Origin: Sphingomonas sp. QA11
GTDB taxonomy: Bacteria > Pseudomonadota > Alphaproteobacteria > Sphingomonadales > Sphingomonadaceae
Direction: 5' to 3'
Length of the DNA stretch: 64,000 nucleotides
NCBI RefSeq assembly: GCF_028473665.1
Contig: NZ_CP098774.1
Coordinates: 1,364,001 to 1,428,000 of the forward strand
The position numbers and the translations under genes are program-made. The notes below the pieces were generated by a model. It searched no databases and had not been told where the DNA came from. It saw nothing but the letters and a program-made list of their open reading frames with translations. Below are positions 15,594 to 26,313 of the stretch, piece after piece (position 1 is the stretch's first letter; each line of letters opens with the position of its first letter).

Positions 15594-15759
15594 AAGATAG
15601 CGCGAGACTAGCATCGGCGGTGCCATGCCGCAACTCGCTGACGCGACTGGTTAGAGCGGCATAGTTTGCGAAAGCTTGTATTTGGTAAGGCCATTTGCTA
15701 GCAACACGTCAGACAGGTTTACGGACGACAGAATCCGCGACCGACATGAGGGGGTTGAA

Positions 15760-18093
15760 ATGAGCAAATATCACGATTCCGTTTGCCGCGCCGCACTGAT
15801 CGCCTCGCTCGCGCTCGGTGCCTCGCCCGCCTTTGCCAAGGACGCGGCACCCGAAGCTCTTGCCAATTCAGCGCAGAGCTCCCCGACTGGCCCGACCAGC
15901 GATGCCACGCCGTCGCCGGACATGGGCGGCGACATCATCGTCACCGCGCAGAAGCGCGCCGAGAACGTCCAGCGCGTGCCGCTGGCCATTTCAGTGGTCT
16001 CGCAAGCGCAGCTCGATGCGACGGGCGTTCGGCAGTTCCAGGATCTCGGCAAGATCGCGCCCTCGCTGACGGTTCGTCCGGCCGAGCATCCGGTCAACGC
16101 CAACGTGTCGCTGCGCGGCGTCGGCACCTTCGCCTTCGGCATCGGCGTCGAACCGAGCGTCGCGGTACTGGTTGACGAAGTGCCGCTCGCCTTCCAGGCC
16201 CGCGCTTTCACCGACCTGCCCGACGTTGAGCGGATCGAAGTGCTGCGCGGCCCGCAGAGCACGCTGTACGGTAAGTCCGCTTCGGCCGGCCTGATCAACA
16301 TCATCACGCGCCAGCCGACGGACACGTTCCACTTCCGCGCCAACGCACTGGCGACAACCGACAGCGAATATGGCGGCAATTTCAGCGTCTCGGGTCCCAT
16401 TAGCCAGGACCTCGGCTACGTCTTCTCGGCCAGCTATTCCAACTGGGACGGCAACGTCCGCAACCTGTTCAATGGCAAGAAAGTGAACGGGCGCGAGGCG
16501 GTCAACGCCCGCGGCAAGCTTCGCTGGGAACCGGCCTCAAACGTCACCATCACCCTGTCGGGCAACTATCTCAACGGCAACACAAGCGTCGGGCGGCCGT
16601 TCATCCGCCTCGATCCGACCGCATTGCTGCGCGGCGTCGCCGGACAGACGGCGGGGGTCGTGTTCCCCGGCGTCACGGTCAGCGAGGGCAATCAAAACAT
16701 CAGCAACAACTACGATTCGCGCACCAAATATCACGGTGGAGGTGGCTCACTGCGCGCTGAAGTCGGGCTCGGCGAGATGACCCTGGTGTCGATCACGTCG
16801 TACGACAAGTTCCGCCTCAACGACTATCTGGACCAGGACGACACCTCGTCGCCGACGGCCAACGGCAACAACATCCAGGTCGGCCAGTTCCGGTCGAAAT
16901 TGTTCACGCACGAACTCCGCCTGCTCTCGCCCGGCGACAAGCCGTTCCGCTATACGCTGGGTGCCTATTATGCGAACGTGGCGTTCGAGCGGCCCTTCCT
17001 TCGCGGCCCCGCTTTCTCGCTCGCCAACTGGTATGCGACATCGAAGTCGGAGCAGATCGCCGCTTTCGCTCAGGTCGACTGGGAGATCGTTCCGCACCTG
17101 ACCCTGACCGGTGGCGGACGCGTCCAGAATGAAAAGATCTATTACACCTTCCGCGACAATCTCGCCGCGCCCGCATCGTCCTTCTTCAGCGGCAATGCCG
17201 AGGATACGGCGGGCACCTATCGTTTCAGCGGGCGCTATGAGGTCACACCCGACATCATGCTCTTCGCCACCTATTCGACGGGCTACAAAGGGCAGACCTA
17301 CGATCTGACGACCGGCTTCAACGCGAACCGGGCCGCGGCGGGCCCGATCAAGCCGGAACGGTCGCGCGACAGGGAAATCGGCGCGCGCATGCAGTTCCTC
17401 GACCGGCGCGTGACGGTCAACGTCACCCTGTTCGATACCGACTATGACAATCTGCAGGCACAGACGATCGAGACGCTGGCCGACGGGACGTCCAATTTCC
17501 GTCTGACGAATGTCGGTGGGCTGAATACCAAGGGCATCGAGTTCGACAGCTCGGCGCGGATCGGCAGCGACCTCGACCTCAACGCCTCTGTCGCCTATCT
17601 CGACGCGAAGTATACGTCGTTCCCGGTCGGGCAATGCTATCCGCTGCAAACCGCGGCGCAGGGATGCATTCCCGCGGTGCCCGCGACCCCCACGAAGCCG
17701 GCACAGCCCGCCTATCAGAACCTGACCGGCGCGCGCGCCGTGCAGGCGCCCAAATGGAAGTTCTCGGTCGGCGCCGACTATTCGCCGTCCTTGGGCGGCG
17801 ACCTGCGCGGCGTGATGCAGGCCAACTGGCAGTATCAGGGCGATGTCTATTATGTGGCGGAGGATCCGCAGACGTTCCAGCGGGCCTACAGCATCGTCAA
17901 TGTCGGGCTCGGCGTGCGCGACAGCGACCGCAGATGGGAAGTGGTCGCTTTCGTGAACAACCTGTTCGACCAGCAATATTTCCCCTCGCTGGTCAATACA
18001 GCGGGCAATTTCGGGAACAAGCTGGCGACCCAGGCGCTCCTGCCGCGCGACTTCCGTCGTTATGGCGGTCTCCGGCTCGGCGTGAATTTCTGA
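15760..18093 (+). CDS. TonB-dependent outer-membrane receptor (carbohydrate locus)
   Basis: A 777-residue receptor. A 26-residue signal peptide ends at SPAFA. The TonB-box region is GDIIVTAQKRAENVQRVP, followed by a plug domain (SVVSQAQLDATGV ... IEVLRGPQSTLYGKSASAGLIN) and a beta-barrel ending in an aromatic residue (LRLGVNF). It probably moves an oligosaccharide, perhaps a glucuronate-containing one, across the outer membrane using TonB energy. ATG 15760 follows GAGGGGG, a strong ribosome-binding site. It begins a probable operon with the alpha/beta hydrolase, mannonate dehydratase and GH2 genes, and faces the GntR gene. The substrate is inferred only from these neighbours. Confidence 0.9.
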   Translation: MSKYHDSVCRAALIASLALGASPAFAKDAAPEALANSAQSSPTGPTSDATPSPDMGGDIIVTAQKRAENVQRVPLAISVVSQAQLDATGVRQFQDLGKIAPSLTVRPAEHPVNANVSLRGVGTFAFGIGVEPSVAVLVDEVPLAFQARAFTDLPDVERIEVLRGPQSTLYGKSASAGLINIITRQPTDTFHFRANALATTDSEYGGNFSVSGPISQDLGYVFSASYSNWDGNVRNLFNGKKVNGREAVNARGKLRWEPASNVTITLSGNYLNGNTSVGRPFIRLDPTALLRGVAGQTAGVVFPGVTVSEGNQNISNNYDSRTKYHGGGGSLRAEVGLGEMTLVSITSYDKFRLNDYLDQDDTSSPTANGNNIQVGQFRSKLFTHELRLLSPGDKPFRYTLGAYYANVAFERPFLRGPAFSLANWYATSKSEQIAAFAQVDWEIVPHLTLTGGGRVQNEKIYYTFRDNLAAPASSFFSGNAEDTAGTYRFSGRYEVTPDIMLFATYSTGYKGQTYDLTTGFNANRAAAGPIKPERSRDREIGARMQFLDRRVTVNVTLFDTDYDNLQAQTIETLADGTSNFRLTNVGGLNTKGIEFDSSARIGSDLDLNASVAYLDAKYTSFPVGQCYPLQTAAQGCIPAVPATPTKPAQPAYQNLTGARAVQAPKWKFSVGADYSPSLGGDLRGVMQANWQYQGDVYYVAEDPQTFQRAYSIVNVGLGVRDSDRRWEVVAFVNNLFDQQYFPSLVNTAGNFGNKLATQALLPRDFRRYGGLRLGVNF

Positions 18094-18097
18094 TGAC

Positions 18098-18122
18098 GGC
18101 GGGGCGCGCACGTCGCCCCGCC
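18098..18122 (+). terminator. GC-rich hairpin after the TonB receptor gene
   Basis: GGCGGGGCG-N7-CGCCCCGCC is a perfect 9-bp stem 4 bp after the receptor stop and 27 bp before the next gene. No T-run follows. It may reduce rather than stop transcription, or protect the receptor mRNA end. Confidence 0.5.
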
Positions 18123-18148
18123 ACACCACTTGGATCGGGGGCAATGTG

Positions 18149-19459
18149 ATGTTTCGTTTTGCGCTGCCGTTGGCGATGGTGGGCGCCGCGGCAATGTTGT
18201 CGGCCGCGAGCCCGCCTGCCCAGGATGCGCCGGCGAAACCCGGTGTCGATGCGCCGGAACTCGCCGCGCTCGGCTCGTATCCGGTCGGCGTTGCCAGGGT
18301 TGAGTTCGTGCAACCCGGCCAGCTCGACCCTCTGCAGGGGGCGGACAGGCCCGCCACGGTGGATCGCCATCTGCCGCTCAGCATCTGGTATCCGGCCGCA
18401 GCGGCGGGAGGCGGCACACTCTACCGGTCGGCGCTGCCGGGGAAGAATGGTTCCGACATCGCCTTCACCGTTCCCGGCATAGCCTCGCCGGACGCGCGTG
18501 CTGCCGCGGGGCGCTTCCCGCTCGTCATCCTAGCGCATGGCTATAGCAACACCCCGGAGGTCCTTTCCTGGCTCGGCGAGAATCTCGCGAGCAAGGGCTA
18601 TGTCGTCGTGGCGCCGGCCTTTCGCGACCCGCCGATCACCGTCCGCACCGCGGCCGCCGCGGCAGGCCCGATCGCCCGGCGACCGCTCGATATCGTGTTC
18701 GTCGCCGCGGAGGCGCAGCGTCGGGCGCGGGCAGGGCAGGGGCCATTCGCCACCGCAGATGCCGACCGTACCGCGCTGATCGGCTATTCGATGGGCGGTT
18801 ATGGCGTGCTCACCGCGGCCGGCGCGCCACTTGATCCCGGCCTGGCCGCTGCCACCCGCGATGTGCTCGCGCCTTATATCGCCGGTGGGCCCAGGGCGGG
18901 CGAGCTCAAGGTCGCCGGTCTCAAGGCGGTGGTCGCGATCGCCCCGCCTCGCGCGGTGCGCGGCGCCGACATGTGGGCGCCGCCCGGTGTCGAGGCGATC
19001 CGCGCGCCGACCTTGTTCATCGTCGGCAGCCAGGATCACACGGTCGGCTACGATCCTGGCGTCCGCACGTTGTTCGACGACGAGGTGCATGCGGCACGGT
19101 ATCTGCTGACCTTCCGTGAGGCCGGGCACAGCATCGGCCTGATCGGCGCGCCGCCGGAAATGCGTGCGGACTATTGGGACAAGGACTGGTTCGAGGATTC
19201 GGTGTGGCGCAAGGATCGGCTGATGGCGATCGAGACGCATTTCATCACGGCGTTTCTCGAGCGCTACGTGAAGGGCGACATAAGCAGGGCAGCCTATATC
19301 GATGGGCTCGTGCCCAATTCGAACGACGGTATCTGGGCCGGCGCACCGCCGGGTCGTTATGCCGGCTACAGTCCCGGCCCCCCGGCGGCGACCTTGTGGA
19401 AGGGATTCCAGCCGAACAAGGCGTCGGGCATGTCATTCGAGTTCAAACCTGCGTCCTAG
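18149..19459 (+). CDS. Exported alpha/beta hydrolase (dienelactone hydrolase/PAF-acetylhydrolase-like)
   Basis: A 436-residue protein with an N-terminal signal peptide ([27 protein letters not shown]). The nucleophile elbow is GYSMGGYG with S214. [29 protein letters not shown] is the oxyanion-hole region, and [15 protein letters not shown] with a later GHSIG supply the probable Asp and His. It likely acts in the periplasm on an ester, perhaps an acyl substituent on the imported glycoside; that is inference from position between the TonB receptor and glucuronate genes. ATG 18149 has a GGGGG ribosome-binding site 7 bp upstream; a GTG at 18146 is an alternative. Confidence 0.78.
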   Translation: MFRFALPLAMVGAAAMLSAASPPAQDAPAKPGVDAPELAALGSYPVGVARVEFVQPGQLDPLQGADRPATVDRHLPLSIWYPAAAAGGGTLYRSALPGKNGSDIAFTVPGIASPDARAAAGRFPLVILAHGYSNTPEVLSWLGENLASKGYVVVAPAFRDPPITVRTAAAAAGPIARRPLDIVFVAAEAQRRARAGQGPFATADADRTALIGYSMGGYGVLTAAGAPLDPGLAAATRDVLAPYIAGGPRAGELKVAGLKAVVAIAPPRAVRGADMWAPPGVEAIRAPTLFIVGSQDHTVGYDPGVRTLFDDEVHAARYLLTFREAGHSIGLIGAPPEMRADYWDKDWFEDSVWRKDRLMAIETHFITAFLERYVKGDISRAAYIDGLVPNSNDGIWAGAPPGRYAGYSPGPPAATLWKGFQPNKASGMSFEFKPAS

Positions 19460-19517
19460 ACTACGAGCAAGAGGTCGCCATCGCATGACGCGGATGTCGG
19501 CAAGGGAGTGCCAGTAT

Positions 19518-20723
19518 ATGTTCATGACGCAGACGATGCGCTGGTTCGGTCCACCCGATCCGGTCTCGCTGCGCGATATCCGCCAGGCGGGTGCGACCGA
19601 GGTCGTGACCGCATTGCACGAGGTCGCCAACGGCGAGGTCTGGACGCGCGAGGCTATCGCGGCGCGCAAGCGCGAGATCGAGCGGGGTGGGCTGGGCTGG
19701 ACCGTGGTCGAGAGCCTGCCCGTGCATGAGGATGTCAAGACGCGCGGGGCGGCATGGGACCGGCTGATCGATCATTATCGCGAGAGCCTGCGCAATCTCG
19801 CGGCATGCGGCATCACCACCGTCACCTATAATTTCATGCCGATCCTCGACTGGACCCGGACCGATCTTGCCTGGCCGCTTCCCGATGGGGCGCTGGCGCT
19901 GCGCTTCGAGCTGGAGGCGGTCGCGGCCTATGACCTCCACATCCTGCGCCGGCCGGGCGCCGATGCCAGTTATGCGCCCGTCATGGTCGAGGCCGCGACG
20001 CGCCGCTTTCATGCGATGGACGAAACGGCGCGCCATGGGCTCGAGCGGACGATCATTGCCGGACTGCCGGGCAGCGAGGAGAGCTTCACCTCCGCCGAAC
20101 TCCTTGCCGCGATCGATACCTATGCCGATATCGACGCCGAGCGCCTCCGCGCCAACCATGCCGACTTCCTTGCCGCAGTGTGCCCCGTTGCCGATGAACT
20201 CGGGTTGCGGCTCGTCGTTCACCCCGACGATCCGCCCTTCCCGATCTTCGGTTTGCCACGCGTGGTGAGCAACGAGGCCGATCTTACCGCCTTGTTCGCC
20301 CGAGTCCCCAATCCTTCCAACGGCTTGTGCTTTTGCGCTGGATCATTTGGTGTGCGGGCCGACAACGACCTGCCCGGCATGATCGAGCGGCTGGGCGACC
20401 GGATCGGTTTCCTGCACCTGCGTTCCGTGCAGCGCGAGCCGGACGATGCCTTTCACGAGGCGGCCCACCTCGAAGGCGATGCCGGGATGGCCGGGATCGT
20501 GGCGGCGGTCCATCGGTTGCAGCAGCGCAGCGGCCGCTCGATCCCGATGCGCCCGGACCATGGCCATCAGATGCTCGACGACCTGACCAAAGCGACCAAC
20601 CCCGGCTATTCGCTGCTTGGCCGCATGCGGGGGCTGGCTGAACTGCGCGGGCTCGAACGCGGGATCGCACACGCGACACCCGGAAGATCATCACGAACAG
20701 AAACGGGAGACGGATGTGCTTGA
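19518..20723 (+). CDS. uxuA: D-mannonate dehydratase
   Basis: A 401-residue TIM-barrel enzyme close to the usual 394-residue Uxu[31 protein letters not shown] is a diagnostic N-terminus (first 20 residues especially). [45 protein letters not shown] and [12 protein letters not shown] contain the His/Cys/Asp metal ligands. It converts D-mannonate to 2-keto-3-deoxygluconate in the Ashwell hexuronate pathway. I chose ATG 19518 because AAGGGAG lies 9 bp upstream; an in-frame ATG at 19485 also exists. It overlaps the GH2 gene by 8 bp. The isomerase (UxaC), the fructuronate reductase (UxuB) and the KDG kinase are not in the window. Confidence 0.92.
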   Translation: MFMTQTMRWFGPPDPVSLRDIRQAGATEVVTALHEVANGEVWTREAIAARKREIERGGLGWTVVESLPVHEDVKTRGAAWDRLIDHYRESLRNLAACGITTVTYNFMPILDWTRTDLAWPLPDGALALRFELEAVAAYDLHILRRPGADASYAPVMVEAATRRFHAMDETARHGLERTIIAGLPGSEESFTSAELLAAIDTYADIDAERLRANHADFLAAVCPVADELGLRLVVHPDDPPFPIFGLPRVVSNEADLTALFARVPNPSNGLCFCAGSFGVRADNDLPGMIERLGDRIGFLHLRSVQREPDDAFHEAAHLEGDAGMAGIVAAVHRLQQRSGRSIPMRPDHGHQMLDDLTKATNPGYSLLGRMRGLAELRGLERGIAHATPGRSSRTETGDGCA

Positions 20724-22617
20724 AGGAATGAAGGCCGGATGGCTCATCGCCGTCGCCGCATTGTGGGCAACTCCCATAGCCGCGCAGCAGGCCGCCGCGC
20801 CCGCCTTGCCCAAGGCGACGGCGCAGAGCGGGCCGCTGCTTGTCTCGGCCGACATGCGCCAGGGGACCGACCTGTCCGGCGCCTGGCATTATTCGATCGA
20901 TCCGTACCGCTCCGGCCTCGCCGGCTTCCACGGTGAAACGCCCGATCGCGGCCAGCAGCGCTACCGCGATGTCGATGTGCGCAAGGAAATGGCGCAGGAC
21001 AGCCGGGTCCTCTATGAATTCGACCTCGCCCATTCGCCGATCACCACATTGCCCTCGTCCTGGCTGACCGAGGCGCCTGAGCTTCGCTATTATCAGGGGC
21101 TCATGTGGTATCAGCGCACCTTTCCGGTGCCGGCGCAGCGCAAGGGGCGCACCTTCCTCCGCTTCGGCGCGGCGAATTATACGACCGTCGTCTATCTCAA
21201 CGGCCAGCCGGTCGGGCGGCACGAAGGCGGCTTCACGCCCTTCGCTTTCGAGGTCACCCGATTGCTGCGCGACGGCAGCAACCAGATCACGGTCGGCGTG
21301 GATTCGCAGGCGACCGAGGCGACCGTGCCCCCGCCCGTCACCGACTGGGAAAATTATGGCGGGATCACCCGGCCTGTGCGGTTGATCTCGACGCCGGACA
21401 CTTATGTCGATGACGCCTGGGTCCGTTTGACGCGAGACGGCCGGATGGCGGTCGATGTGCATCTCGACGGACCGCAGGCGGCCAACCGTGCGGTCAGGCT
21501 GCGTATTGCCGAGCTTGGCCTCGACCAGGCCGGCACCACCGACGCCGCGGGCAACTGGCGCGCGACCATGGCCGCGCCGCGCGCGATGGTCCGCTGGTCA
21601 CCCGAACGTCCCAAGCTCTATGACGTCACGATCGCGACCGGCGACGACCAGTGGCGCGATCGCATCGGCTTCCGCACCATCGAGGTGCGCGGTCCGGACA
21701 TCCTGCTCAACGGCAAGCCGATCTTCCTGCGCGGTATCTCGCTGCACGAGGAAGAACTGGGCAGCGAGCCGACCCGGGCGATCAGCCCGGCGGCGGCGCG
21801 GGCCCTGCTCGGCGAGATCAAGGACGGGTTGCATGGCAACTATGTCCGCCTGGCGCACTACCCGCACACCGAGATGATGACGCGCACCGCCGACGAACTC
21901 GGTCTGCTCGTGTGGAGCGAGGTGCCGGTCTACTGGCTGGTCGCCTGGTCCAATCCGGACACGCTGGCGACCGCGCGCAACATGCTGGCGGAGAACATCC
22001 TGCGCGATCGCAACCGCGCGTCGATCGGGATCTGGAGCGTCGCCAACGAAACGCCCGTCACCGAGGCGCGCAACACCTTCCTCCGCACGCTCGTCGGCGA
22101 TGTCCGCCGCCTCGACGATACGAGGCTGGTCAGCGCGGCGCTGCTGGTCGAGCGTTCGAAGGACGCGAAGACTCCCACGATGACCCTGGCCGATCCGCTC
22201 GCCGATGTGCTGGATGTGCTGGCAATCAATACGTATAATGGCTGGTATACCAACGACCGGCTGACCGATCTTCCCGCCAGCGTCTGGCAGGTGCCCGCCG
22301 ACAAGCCGCTGGTCTTTTCCGAATTCGGCGCCGACGCCCGGGCCGGGTTCCACGACCTGACCGGGCCGCAGAAATTCTCGGAAGAATATCAGGCGGACTA
22401 TTATCGCGCGACGCTCAAGATGGCGGATTCTGTGCCGACGCTGCGCGGCATGTCGCCATGGATCCTCAAGGACTTCCGTTCTCCACGCCGGCAGAATCCC
22501 GATTTTCAGCAGGGCTGGAACCGCAAGGGGCTCATCTCGGAAACCGGGCAGCGCAAGCAGGCATTCGACGTTCTGGCGAATTACTACGCTGCCAAGGATG
22601 GTGCGGTAAGCCGCTGA
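20716..22617 (+). CDS. Glycoside hydrolase family 2, probable beta-glucuronidase with signal peptide
   Basis: A 633-residue GH2 enzyme. A signal peptide ([18 protein letters not shown]) points to the periplasm. A jelly-roll domain ([31 protein letters not shown]), an Ig-like domain and a TIM barrel follow. The acid/base is E445 in WSVANETPV and the nucleophile is E536 in VFSEFGAD, both as in UidA-type beta-glucuronidases. [11 protein letters not shown] is the usual GH2 block. It would release glucuronate for the pathway served by the adjacent uxuA. GTG 20716 has GGGAGA 6 bp upstream and is preferred; ATG 20728 is possible. Beta-galactosidase-like activity cannot be excluded, but the context favours glucuronide. 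Confidence 0.87.
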   Translation: MLEGMKAGWLIAVAALWATPIAAQQAAAPALPKATAQSGPLLVSADMRQGTDLSGAWHYSIDPYRSGLAGFHGETPDRGQQRYRDVDVRKEMAQDSRVLYEFDLAHSPITTLPSSWLTEAPELRYYQGLMWYQRTFPVPAQRKGRTFLRFGAANYTTVVYLNGQPVGRHEGGFTPFAFEVTRLLRDGSNQITVGVDSQATEATVPPPVTDWENYGGITRPVRLISTPDTYVDDAWVRLTRDGRMAVDVHLDGPQAANRAVRLRIAELGLDQAGTTDAAGNWRATMAAPRAMVRWSPERPKLYDVTIATGDDQWRDRIGFRTIEVRGPDILLNGKPIFLRGISLHEEELGSEPTRAISPAAARALLGEIKDGLHGNYVRLAHYPHTEMMTRTADELGLLVWSEVPVYWLVAWSNPDTLATARNMLAENILRDRNRASIGIWSVANETPVTEARNTFLRTLVGDVRRLDDTRLVSAALLVERSKDAKTPTMTLADPLADVLDVLAINTYNGWYTNDRLTDLPASVWQVPADKPLVFSEFGADARAGFHDLTGPQKFSEEYQADYYRATLKMADSVPTLRGMSPWILKDFRSPRRQNPDFQQGWNRKGLISETGQRKQAFDVLANYYAAKDGAVSR

Positions 22618-22633
22618 CGACGGGCCGGACGGG

Positions 22634-22661
22634 GGGAGGGGCGAAGTCCGACGCTCCTCCC
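22634..22661. terminator. Bidirectional hairpin between convergent genes
   Basis: GGGAGGGGCG-N8-CGCTCCTCCC forms a 10-bp stem with a single G-U pair, between the ends of the GH2 gene and the isomerase gene. It suits termination from both sides, although long T-runs are missing. Confidence 0.55.
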
Positions 22662-22675
22662 GCGATAGTTTCGCT

Positions 22676-23323
22676 TCAGCTTCGCTTTTGCGGGCGCGTT
22701 ACGCCGGTAGGTAAAGACCCGAGCCGCGCCATCTCTCCGGTCGTGAAAAGGGCGGGGTTGTCGAGGAAGTCGATCAGCATCTCCGTGCTGTCGTCGCCCC
22801 AGAACAGATCGTCGCCGACTGCGATCGTCGGAACGCCGAATACGCCGCGCTCGATCGCGCGGTCGGTGTTCGCCCGCAGCTGGTTCTTGACATGGGGCTG
22901 GGCGATGGCGCCTGCGACGTCCTCGAGGCCAAGGCTGTTCCCGATGATCTCGAGAATATCGGGTTCCGAAACGTCCAGCCCGTCGCGGAAGGCGGCATCG
23001 AACAGGGCGTCAACTACTGCAGGCGTCGCATCGAGCGCGACGATCAGGCGCAACGCTGCGATCGGGTTGAACGGATGGGCCGGCGGAAAGCGGAACGGGA
23101 TGCCGAGCGTGTCGGCGCGCCACTGACATGTCCGATAGGTGTGGAGGCGTTTCGGGGCGATCTCCGCTGGTCCCTTCTGTTCCCAATGGCCGAGCAATGC
23201 CCCGAGCACGACGGGAACGGGAACCAGGCGAACGCGGTCGCCGAGCCGGCCGCGAGTCTTCCACTGGAGATAGGCGAATGGGGAGATGACATCAAAATAC
23301 CAGTCGCAGTCACGGCCGCTCAT
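22676..23323 (-). CDS. 2-hydroxychromene-2-carboxylate isomerase-like protein (DsbA/kappa-GST fold)
   Basis: A 215-residue thioredoxin-fold protein. [14 protein letters not shown] is the glutathione-binding N-terminal strand-turn with Ser at the kappa-GST position, and [20 protein letters not shown] is the family's cis-proline loop. [15 protein letters not shown] is also typical. Family members isomerise aromatic-ring cleavage intermediates with glutathione. The start at 23323 overlaps the upstream dehydrogenase gene by 14 bp, so the two are co-transcribed. The actual substrate is unknown; no naphthalene-type catabolic genes are nearby. Confidence 0.85.
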   Translation of the reverse strand: MSGRDCDWYFDVISPFAYLQWKTRGRLGDRVRLVPVPVVLGALLGHWEQKGPAEIAPKRLHTYRTCQWRADTLGIPFRFPPAHPFNPIAALRLIVALDATPAVVDALFDAAFRDGLDVSEPDILEIIGNSLGLEDVAGAIAQPHVKNQLRANTDRAIERGVFGVPTIAVGDDLFWGDDSTEMLIDFLDNPALFTTGEMARLGSLPTGVTRPQKRS

Positions 23324-24203
23324 CGTTGCTTCCTTTGGTTCGTGCCTCAATCGCGCGGATCACGGCCGCCATGTCGAGGCGACCATGCCCCAGTTCCTCG
23401 CTCTCGCGGTAGAGAAGGTGACTGGCATCCAGCAGCGGCGACGCAATCTCCGCCTCGCGCGCGGCATCCGCGACCAGCCGGGCATTCTTGAGCACGTCGG
23501 AGATCGCCGCCTGCACGTCGAAATCCTGCTCGACCAGCTTGGCGAGCTTGATACGCGATACGCTGCTCGCCATCGGCCCGGCATCGAGAATCGCGCGGAA
23601 TTGCTTCATGTCGAGGCCGTGGCATTCAGCGAAGTGAGCGGCCTCAGCCAGACCAGTGACCATGGTGATGAGAAAGCTGTTGACGGCGAGCTTCATGGTC
23701 AGGGCACCCGGAACCGAGCCGCAGCGGAATATCTCCTGGCACATTGGTGCCAGCAGCGGGCTTATTTCGTCCATGACGCTCTCGTCGCCGGCGAGCATTG
23801 CCACGAGTTCTCCGGCTTCGGCCGGCTTGCGTGAACCGGAAACGGGCGCTTCCACATAAGCGCCGCCGGCACTGCTGATCTCGATGCCCAGGTCTCGGGA
23901 ATAGCCGGGAGGGACCGTGCCCATCTGGACGATGACATGACCTGCCACATTGGCCGCGAAGTCAGGCGTGCCGCGACCGAGGACCACGTCGATCGCTGCT
24001 TCGTTAGCCAGCATCAGGATCACGATCCGCGCCTGGCGAAACAGGGCGGCTGGATTGTCGGCCACCGCCGCGCCGGCCGCCCGCAATGGGTCGTTTCGTT
24101 CGGCAGTCCGGTTCCAGACGATGAGCCTGGTGCCGGCGCGCGCCAGGTTGATCGCCATTGGCTGGCCCATGACGCCCAGGCCGATGAATCCCGTCAGTTC
24201 CAT
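23310..24203 (-). CDS. NAD(P)-dependent beta-hydroxyacid dehydrogenase (HIBADH/GlxR family)
   Basis: A 297-residue two-domain protein. [20 protein letters not shown] is the N-terminal NAD(P) site, [20 protein letters not shown] is the substrate-binding signature and KLAVNSFL holds the catalytic lysine. The family includes 3-hydroxyisobutyrate dehydrogenase, tartronate semialdehyde reductase and succinic semialdehyde reductases. ATG 24203 (MELTGFIG) is chosen as the canonical start; the frame could begin at 24221. It is paired with the kappa-GST-like isomerase gene; their joint role is not clear. Confidence 0.85.
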   Translation of the reverse strand: MELTGFIGLGVMGQPMAINLARAGTRLIVWNRTAERNDPLRAAGAAVADNPAALFRQARIVILMLANEAAIDVVLGRGTPDFAANVAGHVIVQMGTVPPGYSRDLGIEISSAGGAYVEAPVSGSRKPAEAGELVAMLAGDESVMDEISPLLAPMCQEIFRCGSVPGALTMKLAVNSFLITMVTGLAEAAHFAECHGLDMKQFRAILDAGPMASSVSRIKLAKLVEQDFDVQAAISDVLKNARLVADAAREAEIASPLLDASHLLYRESEELGHGRLDMAAVIRAIEARTKGSNDERP

Positions 24204-24247
24204 CTCGTCCTCGTCTCGCACATCCGCTGCCTGTGGCTCGTGCCGTC

Positions 24248-25552
24248 CTACAGATCGTCAAGCGCCATCAGAAAGACGAGGCCACGTTGTCCCGATCCGC
24301 GGTGCACCGTGAGCGCGCCATGATGGGCATGCGCGACACGCTCGACGATCGAAAGGCCGATCCCGGATCCCTCGATATTCGCCCCCGCGCCCCGCCACAG
24401 CCTGTCCTTGAGCCGAACGAAATTCGCCTCCGGGATCGGATCGCCATTGTCGCCGACCGCGATGAGCGCTCCCGGGCCAGAGCTGACCACGATCGCGGTG
24501 CCGGGGGGCGTGTGGCGTGCGGCATTGTCGATGAGGTTTTCGAGCGCCAGTGTCAGTGCCTCGGCGTAACCGCGTACCCGTGCCGGTGTGTCCGCGCGTT
24601 CAAGCGCGATCGAGCGGCCGGACGCGATGATCCCGGGCGCGCGGTCGGAGACGACGCCTTCCGCCAGCGCATGGAGGTCGACCGAGGTTCCGCCATCCTC
24701 GATCGGGCGCTCGATCTCGGCGAGCGCAAGCAACTGGGCGATGACACGGGCCGCCCGATCCACCGCCGACATCATCGCCGTGCGGACCTCCGGGTTCGCG
24801 ACGGCATCGGCGCGAAGGCGGACGACGGCAAGTGGCGTGCGCAACTCGTGCGCGACGTCGGCGGCAAATGCCGCCTGCACATGAATCGCGGCGGCCAGGC
24901 GGTCGAGCGCGGCGTTGGTCGCCTCCGCCAACGGCTCGGCCTCGACCGGGAGAAGGCCGCTCGGCAGGCGGGTGTTGAGCGATCGCGGGCCGATCGTCGC
25001 GGCGATCGCTGAGACAGCGCGCATCCGAAGCGTCATGCGCCGCGCGATCAGCGCCCCGATCAGAGGAACCAGCGCCGCGATCGGCAGGCAGATCAGCGCG
25101 AATCTGGGCAGGAAGCTACGCACGATATCGTCGGTGACGACCGCCGGGTCGGCATCGTCTTGCGAAACGACGATCCAGCCGCTCCCCACGGGCACGCTAT
25201 AGCCCTCGACCACACCGCTGCGAAAGAAATGCGCTGTCCCGTCCAGCGGCGCCACCGCCAGTATTTCCGGACGCGCCGGACCATAGGATCTTTCCACGCG
25301 GCGGTCGGCCCCGATCGTGCTGACCGCCATGCCGTTGGTCAGCACGACGGGTTGCGCATTGCGCGTATCCGGGCCCGCCGATGCGGCGGATAGCGCCGCT
25401 TGCCGACGCAGCAGGTTGCGCTGGAAATGATCGGCTGTCTGGTGGAGCAGGGCGGAGGCGCTCCATAAGAGGGCGATCGCTGCCGCGAGTGCAACCGCCA
25501 CGTGCAGTGCGACGAACTGCCCGAGCAGCGAGCGAGGCACCGTCAATCTCAT
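24248..25552 (-). CDS. Two-component sensor histidine kinase
   Basis: A 434-residue membrane kinase. Transmembrane helices lie at about residues 12-34 and 150-170 and flank a periplasmic sensor of roughly 115 residues. A HAMP segment is followed by the H-box [14 protein letters not shown] with phospho-acceptor H235. The N-box is [16 protein letters not shown] and the G-box [16 protein letters not shown]. It overlaps the response regulator gene by 4 bp. Systems of this QseC/CzcS type beside HME-RND pumps usually sense metal ions or membrane-active compounds; that ligand class is inferred. Confidence 0.92.
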   Translation of the reverse strand: MRLTVPRSLLGQFVALHVAVALAAAIALLWSASALLHQTADHFQRNLLRRQAALSAASAGPDTRNAQPVVLTNGMAVSTIGADRRVERSYGPARPEILAVAPLDGTAHFFRSGVVEGYSVPVGSGWIVVSQDDADPAVVTDDIVRSFLPRFALICLPIAALVPLIGALIARRMTLRMRAVSAIAATIGPRSLNTRLPSGLLPVEAEPLAEATNAALDRLAAAIHVQAAFAADVAHELRTPLAVVRLRADAVANPEVRTAMMSAVDRAARVIAQLLALAEIERPIEDGGTSVDLHALAEGVVSDRAPGIIASGRSIALERADTPARVRGYAEALTLALENLIDNAARHTPPGTAIVVSSGPGALIAVGDNGDPIPEANFVRLKDRLWRGAGANIEGSGIGLSIVERVAHAHHGALTVHRGSGQRGLVFLMALDDL

Positions 25553-26223
25553 GCGACCGGAACGATCATATAGCCCACGCCGCGCACGGTTTCGATCCGG
25601 ACCCGGGTCGCTGAGTCCTCGAGCCGCTTGCGCAAGCGGTGGACATATACTTCCACCGCGTTGGAGCCGAGATCGCCATCCAGGCCGAACAACTGGTCCT
25701 CGACGATGCGTTTCGGCACGACCTTGCCTGCACGGCGCAACAGCAATTCGAGCAACTCGGTTTCCCGCACCGACAGGCTGAGCGCTTGCGATTCAACATA
25801 CGCCATGCGCGTCTCGACGTCGAACTCGAGCGCGCCGCAACGGAGGGATTTCCCGACATAGCCGTCGCGCCGCCGCAGGATCGCGTGAAGGCGGGCATAT
25901 AGTTCGTCCACGTCGAAGGGCTTGACCATATATTCGTCGGCCCCCTCGTTCAGGCCGAGGATGCGCGCGTCGATCGAGCCGCGTGCGGTCAGAACCAGTA
26001 CGGGCCGGGCATCGCCGCGCGCGCGCATCCGCATGAGAAGCGAGATACCGTCTTCGTCGGGCAGGCCCAGATCAAGCAGGACGGCCGCATAGTCGATCGC
26101 TTCGAGATATGCCTCGGCTTCCTCGCTGGTACGTGCCCGATCGACCGTCAATCCGCGCCGCGACAAGGCGTCGACGAGCGGCATTGCCACCGCGTCTTCG
26201 TCCTCGATCAGCAGGATCCGCAT
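25549..26223 (-). CDS. OmpR-family response regulator
   Basis: A 224-residue regulator. The receiver domain has acidic residues in LLIEDEDA, phospho-acceptor D51 in AVLLDLGLPDEDG, and a conserved Thr and Lys in VLTARG and MVKPFDVDEL. The C-terminal winged helix runs from LRCGALEFDVETRMA to VEVYVHRLRKRLED and VRGVGYMI. ATG 26223 is the canonical MRILLIEDED start. It is divergent from the RND pump operon, with tandem TGTAAGC sites between them, and is probably both autoregulated and the activator of the pump. Confidence 0.93.
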   Translation of the reverse strand: MRILLIEDEDAVAMPLVDALSRRGLTVDRARTSEEAEAYLEAIDYAAVLLDLGLPDEDGISLLMRMRARGDARPVLVLTARGSIDARILGLNEGADEYMVKPFDVDELYARLHAILRRRDGYVGKSLRCGALEFDVETRMAYVESQALSLSVRETELLELLLRRAGKVVPKRIVEDQLFGLDGDLGSNAVEVYVHRLRKRLEDSATRVRIETVRGVGYMIVPVA

Positions 26224-26251
26224 CGTCTCGCTCTTCCGCAACGCAGCAATT

Positions 26252-26269
26252 TGTAAGCCCGCTGTAAGC
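26252..26269. promoter_or_regulatory. Tandem TGTAAGC direct repeat, candidate response-regulator operator
   Basis: TGTAAGC at 26252-26258 is repeated at 26263-26269 with an exact 11-bp period. That is the one-helical-turn spacing used by OmpR/PhoB-type dimers. It lies between the divergent regulator and pump genes. Confidence 0.6.
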
Positions 26270-26313
26270 GAGCCTGCCTAGGGGTGCCAGCCCTCACCGT
26301 AACAGGCCCTCCG

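Noticed and set aside
16747..18417. 556-codon minus-strand open frame over the TonB receptor
   Set aside because: No recognisable motif and low-complexity composition; the receptor on the plus strand is unmistakable.
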